A DNA stretch of 64,000 bases, taken from the NCBI RefSeq assembly GCF_039822285.1, contig NZ_JBAJEY010000001.1, positions 1-64,000 of the forward strand. The letters are read 5' to 3'. The stretch's first letter is position 1. The number at the start of each line of letters is the position of its first letter. The position numbers were made by a program, and so were the translations under genes. Positions 42,195 through 50,303 of this stretch are shown here, in pieces. Under the pieces are notes generated by a model. It was not told the DNA's origin, ran no database searches, and saw nothing but the letters and a program-made list of their open reading frames with translations. The DNA comes from Thiofaba sp039822285 (GTDB lineage: Bacteria; Pseudomonadota; Gammaproteobacteria; Halothiobacillales; Halothiobacillaceae).

Positions 42195-42563
42195 ATGACC
42201 ACAGCCAAAACGATCCCCGCCACCCGCAACGAAGCCTGGGGCTTCTGGGGCACGATGGACGCGCACGCGCAATCCGCCTGGCCCATCGCGATGAACGCCA
42301 TCTCCGACGCCACGGGACAGCCCTTCGAAGCGGTGCGGGCCTTCCTCGACAGCCGCCACGGACGCCACTTCGCGGACGAAGTCCTCAACCGCAAGCATGC
42401 GGGCCATGCCCTCCACGACGCGATCCGCGCCGCCACCCGGCAGTGGATGGAATGGACCATCGGACGCCGCACCAGTAAGGACTACGGTATCCCGCGCGGG
42501 CTTCCTTATCTGACCGGGTTCGTGATTCACTGCGAGATCGTCGAGGAGGAAGTCGCCGCCTGA
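42195..42563 (+). CDS. Unrecognised small protein
   Basis: A 122-aa protein with SD AAGGAG ahead of ATG 42195. It is helical with NEAWGFWGTMDAHAQSAWPIAMNAIS and FLDSRHGRHFADEVLNR. It overlaps the methyltransferase gene tail to tail by 37 bp (42527-42563). Last gene of the plus-strand quartet; no recognised family. Confidence 0.65.
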   Translation: MTTAKTIPATRNEAWGFWGTMDAHAQSAWPIAMNAISDATGQPFEAVRAFLDSRHGRHFADEVLNRKHAGHALHDAIRAATRQWMEWTIGRRTSKDYGIPRGLPYLTGFVIHCEIVEEEVAA

Positions 42564-43792
42564 TCGAACGCCAGGCCATCCGATTCGCGGGTGGTCTGCT
42601 TGCCCGTCCAGTCCTGCCAGCGCCGCACGATCACGTCCGCATACTTCGGGTCGAGCTCGATCAGCCGCGCCACGCGCCCGGCCTTCTCGGCCGCGATCAG
42701 TGTCGTTCCGGAACCGCCGAAGGGGTCGAGCACCACGTCGCCGGGGCGGCTGGAGTTGCGGATGGCCCGCTCGACCAGATCCACCGGCTTCATGGTCGGG
42801 TGCAGATCGTTCTTCGCTGGCTTCTTGATCTGCCAGACGTCGCCCTGGTCGCGGTCGCCGCACCAGTGGCGCGTCGCGCCTTCGGGCCAGCCGTAGAGGA
42901 TCGGCTCGTACTGGCGCTGGTAGTCCGAGCGGCCCAGCGTGAAGGTGTTCTTCGCCCAGATGATGAACGTGGACCAATGACCGCCGGCGGCGCGGAACGC
43001 CGCCTGCAGGGTGTCCAGTTCGCTGGAGGACATGGCGACGTAGATCGCGCCTCGGGTGTGCGCCATGATCAGCGCCAGCGCGTCGTAGATGAAATCGTAG
43101 AAGCCTTCGCCCAGCGCATCGTTGAGGATGGGGCGGTGCTTGCCCCGCCGCTTGTCCTTCGCGCTGTTGGCGTAGTTCACGTTGTAGGGCGGATCGGTGA
43201 AGACCATGTCCGCCCGCTCGCCGTCCGGAAACAGGCGCGCGTAGGCCTCGGTGGTGGTCGCGTCCCCGCAGACCAGGCGGTGCGGCCCGAGCCGCCAGAC
43301 GTCGCCCGGCTTGGACACCGGCTCTTCCGGAATCTCCGGGACGGCGTCGTCCTCGGTCTGGCCTTCGTGCTCTGGCTCCTCACCGGCCAGTAGCTCGGCC
43401 AACGCATCGGCATCGAAACCGGTCAAATCGAGGTCGAAGCCTTCGTCCTGCAGTGCCTCAAGTTCGATGCGCAGTAGCACATCGTCCCAGGTCGAGAGCT
43501 CCGCGAGCCGGTTATCGGCGAGGACCAGCGCCCGGCGCTGCGTCGGCGTCAGGTGATCGAGCACCACCACCGGCACGGTGGACAGGCCCAGCTTGCGCGC
43601 GGCGGCGAGCCGCCCATGGCCCGCGACCAGCACACCGTCGGCGCCGACCAGGCAGGGATTGACGAAGCCGAACTCGGCGATGGAGGCCGCGATCTGGGCG
43701 ATCTGCTCGTCCGAGTGCTGGCGGGCGTTCCGCGCGTAGGGCAGTAGCTTGTCGATCGGCCAGTGCTCGATGCGCTCGGCGAACCAGTTCAC
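42527..43792 (-). CDS. ParB-like/DNA methyltransferase fusion
   Basis: A 421-aa protein. The N-terminal ParB/Srx-like domain (about 8-100) has IDKLLPYARNARQHSDEQIAQIAASIAEFGFVNPCLVGADGVLVAGHGRLAAARKLG. The methyltransferase domain has motif IV DPPY (FTDPPYNVNY) and the SAM-binding DPFGGSGTT in its C-terminus, placing it in the beta-class order for m6A or m4C. Phages use such enzymes to mask their DNA. It overlaps the next fusion by ATGA. Confidence 0.9.
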   Translation of the reverse strand: MNWFAERIEHWPIDKLLPYARNARQHSDEQIAQIAASIAEFGFVNPCLVGADGVLVAGHGRLAAARKLGLSTVPVVVLDHLTPTQRRALVLADNRLAELSTWDDVLLRIELEALQDEGFDLDLTGFDADALAELLAGEEPEHEGQTEDDAVPEIPEEPVSKPGDVWRLGPHRLVCGDATTTEAYARLFPDGERADMVFTDPPYNVNYANSAKDKRRGKHRPILNDALGEGFYDFIYDALALIMAHTRGAIYVAMSSSELDTLQAAFRAAGGHWSTFIIWAKNTFTLGRSDYQRQYEPILYGWPEGATRHWCGDRDQGDVWQIKKPAKNDLHPTMKPVDLVERAIRNSSRPGDVVLDPFGGSGTTLIAAEKAGRVARLIELDPKYADVIVRRWQDWTGKQTTRESDGLAFDQAATSSSTISQ

Positions 43793-45468
43793 GCGGCCGC
43801 CTCCGCCGTCTCGCCCAAGCGCTCGGCCGAGACCTCGGCGAAGGGCTGGCCGGTGGCCGCGAGCACGGGCTCCATGCCCGGGTGGTGCTGCAGCCAGCGG
43901 CGCAGCGCGACGTCGACGTACTCGGGCGCGAGCTCGATGGCGCGGACCCTGCGGTCGGTGAGTTGCCCGGCCAGCAGCGTGGTGCCGCCGCCGGAGAACG
44001 GCTCGAAGACGATCTCGCCCACGTCGGTGTAGGCCTCGATGAAGAACTTCGGCAGGCCCAGCGGGAATACGGCCGGATGGTCGATACCATCACCGATGCG
44101 GCCGCGCTGGCGCGTCACCTCGACGACGGAATCCGGGATGCGGAACTCCTGCGTGGGCTGTCCGGCGTGGTTCCATTCGCCGACCTTGCCATCCTTGGCG
44201 CGCATCGCGGTGGATGACCCATCGGCGCGCAGATGCGTCTCGTGACCGGCCCACTTGCAGGGCACGATCTTGTTCGGCTTGCGCGCCTGGCGGTTGAAGT
44301 GGAACACGAACTCGTGGCGCGGCGCGAGGCGCCCGGCCCAGTCGCCGGGCACGGTCACCGACTGATCCCAGACGTACCAGCCGAAGCGGCGCCAGCCCTG
44401 AGTGCGCATCCATTCGATCCAGCCGTCCCAGTACGGCTGCCACTCGCCGTCGCGATGGACCAGGCCGAGGTTGACCAGGATTTGCGCGTCCTCGTGCAGC
44501 GCGCTGCGGGCGGCGCCGAACACGCCCTGCATGAGCGCGTTCCAGTCAACGATTCCGCCGGTGGTGTAGTCGCGCTGGTTCGCGTAGGGCGGGCTGGTAA
44601 AGAGCAGGTGAGCGCGCTCGCCATTGATGAGGCGCGCGACGGCGGCCGCGTCGCTGCTGTCGGCGCAGAGCAGCCGGTGTTCGCCCAGCAGCCACAAGTC
44701 GCCGGGCCGCGTGACCGCAACCGTGGGCGGCGTGACGTCGTCCTCGTCCGCGTCGCCTTCCGGCGCACGCTCGTCCTCATCGGCGGACGGTTCCGTCTCC
44801 TCGATGTGGTCGAGCAGGCCTTCGATCTCGGAGGCAGAGAAGCCGGTCAGGTCCAGATCGAAGCCGGCGTCGGCCAGTTCGGCGAACTCCAGCGCCAACA
44901 TCGCCTGGTCCCAGCCGGCATCGAGCGCGAGCCGGTTGTCGGCGATCACGTAGGCGCGCTTCTGCGCAGGCGTCAGGTGCGCAAGCTCGATCACCGGCAC
45001 CTCGGCGAGCCCCAGCTTGCGTGCGGCCAGCAGCCGGCCGTGACCGGCGATCACACCGTGCTCGCCATCGACCAGGATCGGGTTGGTCCAGCCGAACTCG
45101 GCGATGCTGGCGGCGATGCGCGCGATCTGCTCGTCGCTGTGCGTGCGCGGATTGCGGGCGTAGGGGATCAGCGTCTCGACCTTGCGGTACGTGACGGCGA
45201 GCGTGTCCAGAATCGGTGCCTCGGAAACGAAGAAGCCCGCCGACGGCGGACCGTGGGCGGGCTGGGAGTGTCGGGGAGAAGGTCTCGGGCTGGAGGGCTG
45301 CAAACCGCAAACCCTGCAAACCTCGGTTTGCACCCTGACGCTATCGAAGCGCCGCGCTCGCGCCCCCCGCATGGCTTTTCGGCCAGGAAGGACCCATCGC
45401 GCTCGGCGGGTCGGATCGCGAAGGCAGAAACGACGAAGACCACGGATCGCTCCGTGGCCTTCGCACAT
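43789..45468 (-). CDS. ParB-like/DNA methyltransferase fusion
   Basis: A 559-aa longest frame. Recognisable protein begins near residue 92 (VTYRKVETLIPYARNPRTHSDEQIARIAASIAEFGWTNPILVDGEHGVIAGHGRLLAARKLG); the first 90 residues are low-complexity and cross a phage hairpin, so the true start is uncertain and may be non-canonical near 45200. Methyltransferase motifs are SPPY (FTSPPYANQRDY) and DVGEIVFEPFSGGGTTLLAGQ. Tandem paralogue of the preceding fusion, with a different motif IV (SPPY versus DPPY), which suggests different target bases. Confidence 0.85.
   Translation of the reverse strand: MCEGHGAIRGLRRFCLRDPTRRARWVLPGRKAMRGARARRFDSVRVQTEVCRVCGLQPSSPRPSPRHSQPAHGPPSAGFFVSEAPILDTLAVTYRKVETLIPYARNPRTHSDEQIARIAASIAEFGWTNPILVDGEHGVIAGHGRLLAARKLGLAEVPVIELAHLTPAQKRAYVIADNRLALDAGWDQAMLALEFAELADAGFDLDLTGFSASEIEGLLDHIEETEPSADEDERAPEGDADEDDVTPPTVAVTRPGDLWLLGEHRLLCADSSDAAAVARLINGERAHLLFTSPPYANQRDYTTGGIVDWNALMQGVFGAARSALHEDAQILVNLGLVHRDGEWQPYWDGWIEWMRTQGWRRFGWYVWDQSVTVPGDWAGRLAPRHEFVFHFNRQARKPNKIVPCKWAGHETHLRADGSSTAMRAKDGKVGEWNHAGQPTQEFRIPDSVVEVTRQRGRIGDGIDHPAVFPLGLPKFFIEAYTDVGEIVFEPFSGGGTTLLAGQLTDRRVRAIELAPEYVDVALRRWLQHHPGMEPVLAATGQPFAEVSAERLGETAEAAA
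45224..45263 (-). terminator. Phage hairpin, family member upstream of methyltransferase
   Basis: AGCCCGCC (45234-45241) pairs with GGCGGGCT (45256-45263) and an inner CCG/CGG. On the minus strand it is followed by TCTTCGTTTCC. It probably marks the real 5' boundary of the methyltransferase gene. Confidence 0.5.
45424..45457 (-). terminator. Phage hairpin, family member near 45.4 kb
   Basis: CCACGGA-TCGC-TCCGTGG (45440-45457), followed on the minus strand by TCTTCGTCGTTTCTGCC, the same flank as other copies. Lies just inside the long methyltransferase frame. Confidence 0.5.
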
Positions 45469-45604
45469 GCTTCTCTCGCGAGGTTAGCGAAATCCTAGCG
45501 CAAAAACGGGTGAAGTGTTGCACGTCCAAAATGGCTCGAAACCGGCATCGTTCCGCATCCGCCCGCATGGCTTGGATCACTTTGGAAACGACCCGCAACT
45601 TCAC

Positions 45605-46006
45605 TCATGAAAGGCTGGCCACGGTCCGGCGGGTCTGCTCGTTCAGACGGCAGGCGACGATGTCGAGCGCCTTCTGCCACCGCCGCCAGGCCGTAGTGCG
45701 GTCGCAGCCGAAGCGGGCGCAGATGTCGCGCCAGCGGTGGTGCTCGGCGCGCATCCACACGAGATGCCGTTCCTCTTCCTCCAGCCACAAGACCCAGCGC
45801 ATGGTCTCGAGCATCCGCTCGACCGTCTCGGGTGCGGGCGGGAAGCGCCGGATCGAGGGTTCGGCCCCCAGCGTCTCCCAGGGCATGCGCCGGATCGCGG
45901 GCCAGGTGTTGAAGTAGCCCTGCACGCGCACGGGCGGCAGGCGGTGGGCGGTGATGGCCGCCTCCCGGAAGCGTTCGGCCACACGCTCGACGGTCCACTC
46001 AGCCAT
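45605..46006 (-). CDS. DUF6362-like HTH protein
   Basis: A 133-aa protein from ATG 46006, SD GGGAGG. Motifs are MAEWTVERVAERFREAAITAHRLPPVRVQGYFNTWPAI and the C-terminal HTH HHRWRDICARFGCDRTTAWRRWQKALDIVACRLN. It resembles DUF6362 proteins from phage late-gene control regions and may be a late transcription regulator; inference. Confidence 0.75.
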   Translation of the reverse strand: MAEWTVERVAERFREAAITAHRLPPVRVQGYFNTWPAIRRMPWETLGAEPSIRRFPPAPETVERMLETMRWVLWLEEEERHLVWMRAEHHRWRDICARFGCDRTTAWRRWQKALDIVACRLNEQTRRTVASLS

Positions 46007-46208
46007 GGCGCGCCTCCCGTGCACCGTAGAGCCGCTCGCCGATTCGGCGGATCAGCTCGCGTTCCATCCAGTCGAGCCGGTCGTCGTCGAGGCAGACGAC
46101 GAGCAGGCGTTGCTCGCGCCAGCCGCGGCGTTTGACGGCCTCCACGTCCATCGACTCGGGTTGCAGCCGGCCGAGCGGGCAGCGGTAGCGAGGGGTCGGA
46201 ACAATCAT
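45999..46208 (-). CDS. Unrecognised small phage protein
   Basis: A 69-aa basic protein (MIVPTPRYRCPLGRL...VKRRGWREQRLLVVCLDDDRLDWMERELIRRIGERLYG). It starts one nt after the resolvase stop and overlaps the DUF6362 start by 8 nt. It is part of the replication operon; role unknown. Confidence 0.65.
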   Translation of the reverse strand: MIVPTPRYRCPLGRLQPESMDVEAVKRRGWREQRLLVVCLDDDRLDWMERELIRRIGERLYGAREARHG

Positions 46209-46209
46209 C

Positions 46210-46995
46210 TCAGTCCTCCTGCGCCGCGTCGTGAAGCTCGAGGGCCCAGAGCAACAGCGCCAGTGCGTCGGCCTCGTTGTCGTCCTCGGGCCGGAAACCC
46301 AGGGCCTGCATGGCGGCCACCATCGCTTGCTTGCCGGCGTTGCCCTTGCCGGTGGCGTGCTTCTTGATCGTGCCCACCGGCACGCCCTGGTACGGGATGC
46401 CGTGGTGCTCGCACCAGGCGGTCAGCTGGGCCATGAAGCCGCCGTAGGCGTGGGCGGCATCCACTCCGGCGTGGCGGCGGACCTCCTCGAAGTACACCGC
46501 ATCCAGCCCGTCCGCCGATTGTTTGACCTCGGTGAGCCAGCGCTTGAAGCGCAGGTAGCGCATGCCGCCGCCCTCGAAGCGCTGGGGCTTGAAGGACTCC
46601 GAGCCGCTGGTGATGGAGCCGTCACGGCCGAGCAGCGCCCAGCCGGTCCGCGTGCCGAGGTCGAGGCTCAGGATGGCCGTGCCCGGTTCACGATCCCGAC
46701 CGTCGATGCCGGGCAGACCCCTTCGGGTCGGGGGAGAGGACACGACGTGGTCCTCTCCCCCCGAAGGGGGGAGGGAGTTTTCGCCAACTGGGAAATCCCC
46801 GAAAGGTAAGTAAAAACATGGTGTTAGCTCAGTTGGCAAATTGGCAGGCGTTGCCAACTGCCAACTTGCCGACTGATCTGTAATGCATTGATTTTTTTGA
46901 TTTTCCAGTTGGCAGACGTTTGCCAACTGAATCCAGTTGGCAAAATTCGGGTTCCAGTTGGCAGAATTTTTGCCAACTTGCCTGCGCGTGTTCAT
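46210..46995 (-). CDS. RuvC-like Holliday-junction resolvase
   Basis: The longest frame (261 aa from ATG 46995, ATGA overlap with the primase) starts in the inverted-repeat cluster; the first 84 residues are low-complexity. The RNase H-like resolvase core begins near residue 107: ILSLDLGTRTGWALL (first Asp), VYFEEV (Glu), and NEADALALLLWALEL (C-terminal Asp). A GTG at 46743 would give 177 aa, the family's usual length, and is the likelier start. It resolves recombination intermediates during phage replication. Confidence 0.85.
   Translation of the reverse strand: MNTRRQVGKNSANWNPNFANWIQLANVCQLENQKNQCITDQSASWQLATPANLPTELTPCFYLPFGDFPVGENSLPPSGGEDHVVSSPPTRRGLPGIDGRDREPGTAILSLDLGTRTGWALLGRDGSITSGSESFKPQRFEGGGMRYLRFKRWLTEVKQSADGLDAVYFEEVRRHAGVDAAHAYGGFMAQLTAWCEHHGIPYQGVPVGTIKKHATGKGNAGKQAMVAAMQALGFRPEDDNEADALALLLWALELHDAAQED
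46712..46763. repeat. Long GC-rich inverted repeat before resolvase core
   Basis: A GGGGGAGAGGAC arm (about 46730-46741) pairs with a GTCCTCTCCCCC arm (about 46749-46760), with further pairing of CCTTCGG/CCGAAGG outside. It is immediately upstream of the probable GTG start of the resolvase core. Confidence 0.55.
46830..46979. repeat. Iteron-like CAGTTGGCA cluster, candidate phage origin
   Basis: About ten copies of CAGTTGGCA or its complement in 150 bp. Forward: 46830, 46841 (partial), 46906, 46934, 46955. Reverse: 46852, 46859, 46867 (one mismatch), 46921, 46971. Two inverted pairs are near perfect (46906-46929 and 46955-46979). An AT-rich segment (46881-46905) lies inside. Position beside the primase-helicase start suits an origin; it could also be a regulatory or recombination site. 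Confidence 0.6.
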
Positions 46996-49181
46996 GCGTC
47001 CTCCTGCGGGTCGATGAAGTCGTCTTGGTAAACCCACACCTCGGGGTTCTCGACCGGCAATGCGGCCCCCGATTGCGGGCATTTGAAGTGGGTAGGTAAT
47101 ACCGGTAGCTCGCGCAGCGGCACTTCGCCGGTGTCGGGATCGGGCTCGCCCGCCGGTATGCGCAGCACCATGCCCTCGACGCACAGGTAGCCGTACTTGG
47201 TGCGGCCGATGCGTGGCAGGCCATAGTCCTGTGCGTTGCGGAAGTACTTGATGTAACCCTGGGTCGAAAGCGCAGAGAGGCGCTCGCGGATGGTGCGCTC
47301 GCCACCGAGCCCCGCCTTGCCCTCGAAGCTTTCCGCGAACTGGTTGGCGGTGTAGCAGCGCCCCTGGGCCGCCTCGTCGAACAGGATCTGCAGGATGGCG
47401 TCGCGCTTGCGCCGGCGCTCGGCATCGAGGCGCTCGCCATAGTCCCTCATCACCAGCCGCGCGTTGGCATCCACCTCCCGCCACTCGCCCCGGATCTTGT
47501 CCACGTGCATCGACGGGATGGCGGCACCGTTGCGCAGCTCGAAGAAGAGCTGGCGCGTGGTTCGCGTTTCGTCCGGTCGAAACAGCAGCATGCCGGTGGT
47601 GTAGTAACCGCGCAGGCTGCCGGCCCCGGCCAGCGCCTGGAACGGGTCCTCCTCGAACTGCTTCTTGCCGAGTTTTTTGGTGTGGTGGGCCAGCACGATG
47701 CCGGCGTCCGGGTTCACCGCATCGCGCAGGCGTTCGACCCGCTGCGACAGGAAGTAGAGCATCGCCGCGTTGTCGTTCTCGCCGCCGGACTCCCCGCCGT
47801 CGAAGACGTTGCGGATGGGGTCGATGGCGATGATGTCCGGCAGCTCGTCGCCGAAGGCCTGCTTGATCGCGGGGATGACCTGGGCGAGGCCGGCGTCGTC
47901 CAGGATCAGCCGCAGCTGCGGCGTGGCGACGAAGTTGACGCGCGCTTCACCGATGCGACTGGGCGGTAGGCGGATCTCCTTCACACGCTCGCGCAGGTAG
48001 TGGTACTGCACCTCGGCTTGCAGATAGAACACCCGCAGCGGGCGCGGCGGCGTCATGGCGAGGAAGGTGGCGCCCGCCGCCATGTGCGTGAGCCATGCGA
48101 GCAGAAAGTCACTCTTGCCGACCTTGGGCGCACCGCCGAACACCAGCAGGCCGCCGGGTGTGAGCACGCGCGGTGCGATGAGATCGGGCGGCAACGGCGA
48201 GTCGTCGTCGAGCAGCGCACCCAGGGTGAAGGTCGGCAGTGTCGGCGCCGCCCCCTTGACGACCCTGCGCTCGCCCTCACGAATGAAGGTGGCGCAGTCG
48301 AAGCCCTCGGCCACGGCATCGGCCGCGTCCCACTTGTCCGGTTTATCCATGGGCGGCACGAGGATGGCGACCGACGCCGCGCCCGCCGTCACGCAGGCAC
48401 GGGCGGCGTTCTCCGCGTAGTCCCAGCCCGGGACGTCGCGATCCGGCCAGACCAGCACGTGCTTGCCCGCGAGCGGCGTCCAGTCGGTCTTGTCGATCGG
48501 CGCCCGCGCGCCGTTCATGGCCGTGGTCGCCGTGATGCCCGTCCCGATCAGGGCGCAAGCCGCCTTCTCGCCCTCGACCAGCACCACGTCACGCGCATTG
48601 GCCACGGCCGGCAGGTTGTAGAGCGGACGCGGATCGGGGGCGCGCCACATGCGGGCGCGCACGTCCCAGGGGCGGTACTCCTTGCCGGTGGGCGGGTCGT
48701 AGCGGTAGACGCAGGCGATCAGTCTGCCATCCGCCGTGAGGTAGTCCCACTTGGCGGTATAAGGGCCGAGTTCGTCGACGGGGGCGCTGCGGGCATTCGA
48801 TCGCTCCGGGGTGTGACCGATGGATGGTGCAAGCCCGAGCCATTGACGGATTTCCTCCGCGATCCGGGGGAAGTCGTGCCGGGCGGAGAGTCCACGGGAA
48901 CGGGCCCACAGATCGATGACGTCGCCGCCTTCGTCGGTCGCAAAATCCTTCCACAGCCCACGCCGTTCACCATCGAGCTCGACCACCAGGCTCTTGCCGC
49001 GATTGCCGTCGATATCGCCGACATAGAATTTACCGCCGCGGATGCGGCCCTGCGGGAACAGGTAGAGCAGCACCGCCTCCAGGCGCTCGAGCAGGCCTCG
49101 GCGCAGCGAATCGGTATCGGGGAGTGCCATTCCCTGCTGTTCGGGTGCGTCGTTGTAGTCGAGCCAAATGACGTCTGCCAT
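46992..49181 (-). CDS. Phage primase-helicase (Toprim + RecA-like ATPase)
   Basis: A 729-aa protein from ATG 49181, sharing its A with the nuclease stop. N-terminal part about 1-140; Toprim catalytic signature EGEK at 203-206 and DRD at 247-249 (HVLVWPDRDVPGW). The RepA/AAA_25-type ATPase follows with Walker A GGAPKVGKSD (349-358), then a C-terminal winged-helix region (IRERLSALSTQGYIKYFR). It should prime and unwind DNA at the phage origin, which may be the inverted-repeat cluster right after its stop. Confidence 0.9.
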   Translation of the reverse strand: MADVIWLDYNDAPEQQGMALPDTDSLRRGLLERLEAVLLYLFPQGRIRGGKFYVGDIDGNRGKSLVVELDGERRGLWKDFATDEGGDVIDLWARSRGLSARHDFPRIAEEIRQWLGLAPSIGHTPERSNARSAPVDELGPYTAKWDYLTADGRLIACVYRYDPPTGKEYRPWDVRARMWRAPDPRPLYNLPAVANARDVVLVEGEKAACALIGTGITATTAMNGARAPIDKTDWTPLAGKHVLVWPDRDVPGWDYAENAARACVTAGAASVAILVPPMDKPDKWDAADAVAEGFDCATFIREGERRVVKGAAPTLPTFTLGALLDDDSPLPPDLIAPRVLTPGGLLVFGGAPKVGKSDFLLAWLTHMAAGATFLAMTPPRPLRVFYLQAEVQYHYLRERVKEIRLPPSRIGEARVNFVATPQLRLILDDAGLAQVIPAIKQAFGDELPDIIAIDPIRNVFDGGESGGENDNAAMLYFLSQRVERLRDAVNPDAGIVLAHHTKKLGKKQFEEDPFQALAGAGSLRGYYTTGMLLFRPDETRTTRQLFFELRNGAAIPSMHVDKIRGEWREVDANARLVMRDYGERLDAERRRKRDAILQILFDEAAQGRCYTANQFAESFEGKAGLGGERTIRERLSALSTQGYIKYFRNAQDYGLPRIGRTKYGYLCVEGMVLRIPAGEPDPDTGEVPLRELPVLPTHFKCPQSGAALPVENPEVWVYQDDFIDPQEDA

Positions 49182-49936
49182 CAAGCCGACCCCCAACACC
49201 GGTCCTGCCAAGGGCACGACTTGCATGTGACATGGGTCGGCGTAGTGGCGTGCCGGGGCAGCAGCTCGCCCGCCTCGGTGGCGGTGATGACGCGCACGGC
49301 CCGATCCGACATGCGCTGCGCGAGCCCGCCATCGAACGGTACGAGTTCGAACCAGATCTCCTCGCTGTCCTTGTTGATGGCGGTGAACAGCGCGGGATTG
49401 CTCGCGATGCCCGGCACGGCGCCTTCCATGTAGGCCTGGTAGACGGCGATCTGCGCGGCATAGATCGGCTTGGCGCGCGCCACACCCTGCTTGACGGTTT
49501 CGCGCCAGGACTTGTCGTTCATCGTCTTGCACTCCCACAGCGCGGGATAAGCAAGCTCGATGTCGGCAGGGCCGGCGGCGAGAATCCCGTCGACGTGCCC
49601 CTGGATGCGTCCGCCGGCGACGGAGAAACCGAACTGCTCCCCATCGGCCCTGCGGGTGTAGAGCTCGAAGCCGGCGAGGCGCAGCCAGCGGATCGCCAGA
49701 TCCTCCAGGGCATGGCCGACCTCGAACACCCGCAAAACCCGCCCGGGCAGCTCGCGCCCCGGATCGACCGCGGCCTGGGCGTACTCGTACTGCAGGGCGC
49801 GCTCGCAGGCCACGCCGAGCCGGGAGGCACCGAGGTAGGTCCGAGATACCTGTGCTGCCCGTTCACGCGCCAGCGCTTCGTCGATGACAGCGTTGACGCG
49901 CTCGTGGAACCTGGGGCGGTGGTTGTAATCGAGCAT
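49181..49936 (-). CDS. PD-(D/E)XK nuclease (Cas4/RecB-like)
   Basis: A 251-aa protein from ATG 49936 behind GAGG. The core HVDGILAAGPADIELAYPALWECKTM gives the D...ExK motif, followed by the helical QxxxY-like region (YAAQIAVYQAYM). Cysteines near the C-terminus (CKSCPWQDRC) and one at the N-terminal ACERALQ could bind an Fe-S cluster, as in Cas4/AddB types. Probably processes DNA ends during recombination-dependent replication. Confidence 0.85.
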   Translation of the reverse strand: MLDYNHRPRFHERVNAVIDEALARERAAQVSRTYLGASRLGVACERALQYEYAQAAVDPGRELPGRVLRVFEVGHALEDLAIRWLRLAGFELYTRRADGEQFGFSVAGGRIQGHVDGILAAGPADIELAYPALWECKTMNDKSWRETVKQGVARAKPIYAAQIAVYQAYMEGAVPGIASNPALFTAINKDSEEIWFELVPFDGGLAQRMSDRAVRVITATEAGELLPRHATTPTHVTCKSCPWQDRCWGSA

Positions 49937-49946
49937 CACCGCCTCC

Positions 49947-50303
49947 TCAAAACGGCACATCGTCGGGCGTGCGCTCCCGCAGGTTGTCGAAGTAGGCGGT
50001 GAGCACCACATCGACCAGTTGCAGGACCTCTTCCCGGGTGTAGCTCGCGAGCGACCGGTCCATGCCGATGGACGCCACGTACTCGCCGAGCGAGGGCAGG
50101 ACCGCCTCCATCGCGGCCTTCTCGTTATGGGTGGGATCGATCACGACACCGCCTCCCGCCTTCAGTCGTTGCAGATGAATGTCCTGGCAGCGCATGGAGC
50201 AGAAGCGCTTGAACAGGCGCTTGCCGTCCGGCGCACGCGAGCCGTTCCTCGGCGACAGCCAGCAGAAGCCGCGTCCCTCTCGTCCGCAGATCGCGCATAT
50301 CAC
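49947..50303 (-). CDS. Unrecognised phage protein with CxxC motif
   Basis: A 118-aa protein from GTG 50303 (SD GGAGGG, GTGA overlap with the helicase). Cysteine pairs are visible (ICAICGREG...FCSMRCQDIH), suggesting a small zinc-finger, then a helical acidic C-terminus (YTREEVLQLVDVVLTAYFDNL). It sits between helicase and nuclease; function unknown. Confidence 0.7.
   Translation of the reverse strand: MICAICGREGRGFCWLSPRNGSRAPDGKRLFKRFCSMRCQDIHLQRLKAGGGVVIDPTHNEKAAMEAVLPSLGEYVASIGMDRSLASYTREEVLQLVDVVLTAYFDNLRERTPDDVPF

Noticed and set aside
46830..46979. CRISPR array
   Set aside because: The repeats are 9 nt, occur in both orientations and have irregular short spacers, and no cas gene is present. 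They fit iterons or inverted repeats better.
49181..49936. Cas4 protein of a CRISPR system
   Set aside because: Only the nuclease fold is shared; the neighbours are phage replication genes and no other cas gene or array is seen.
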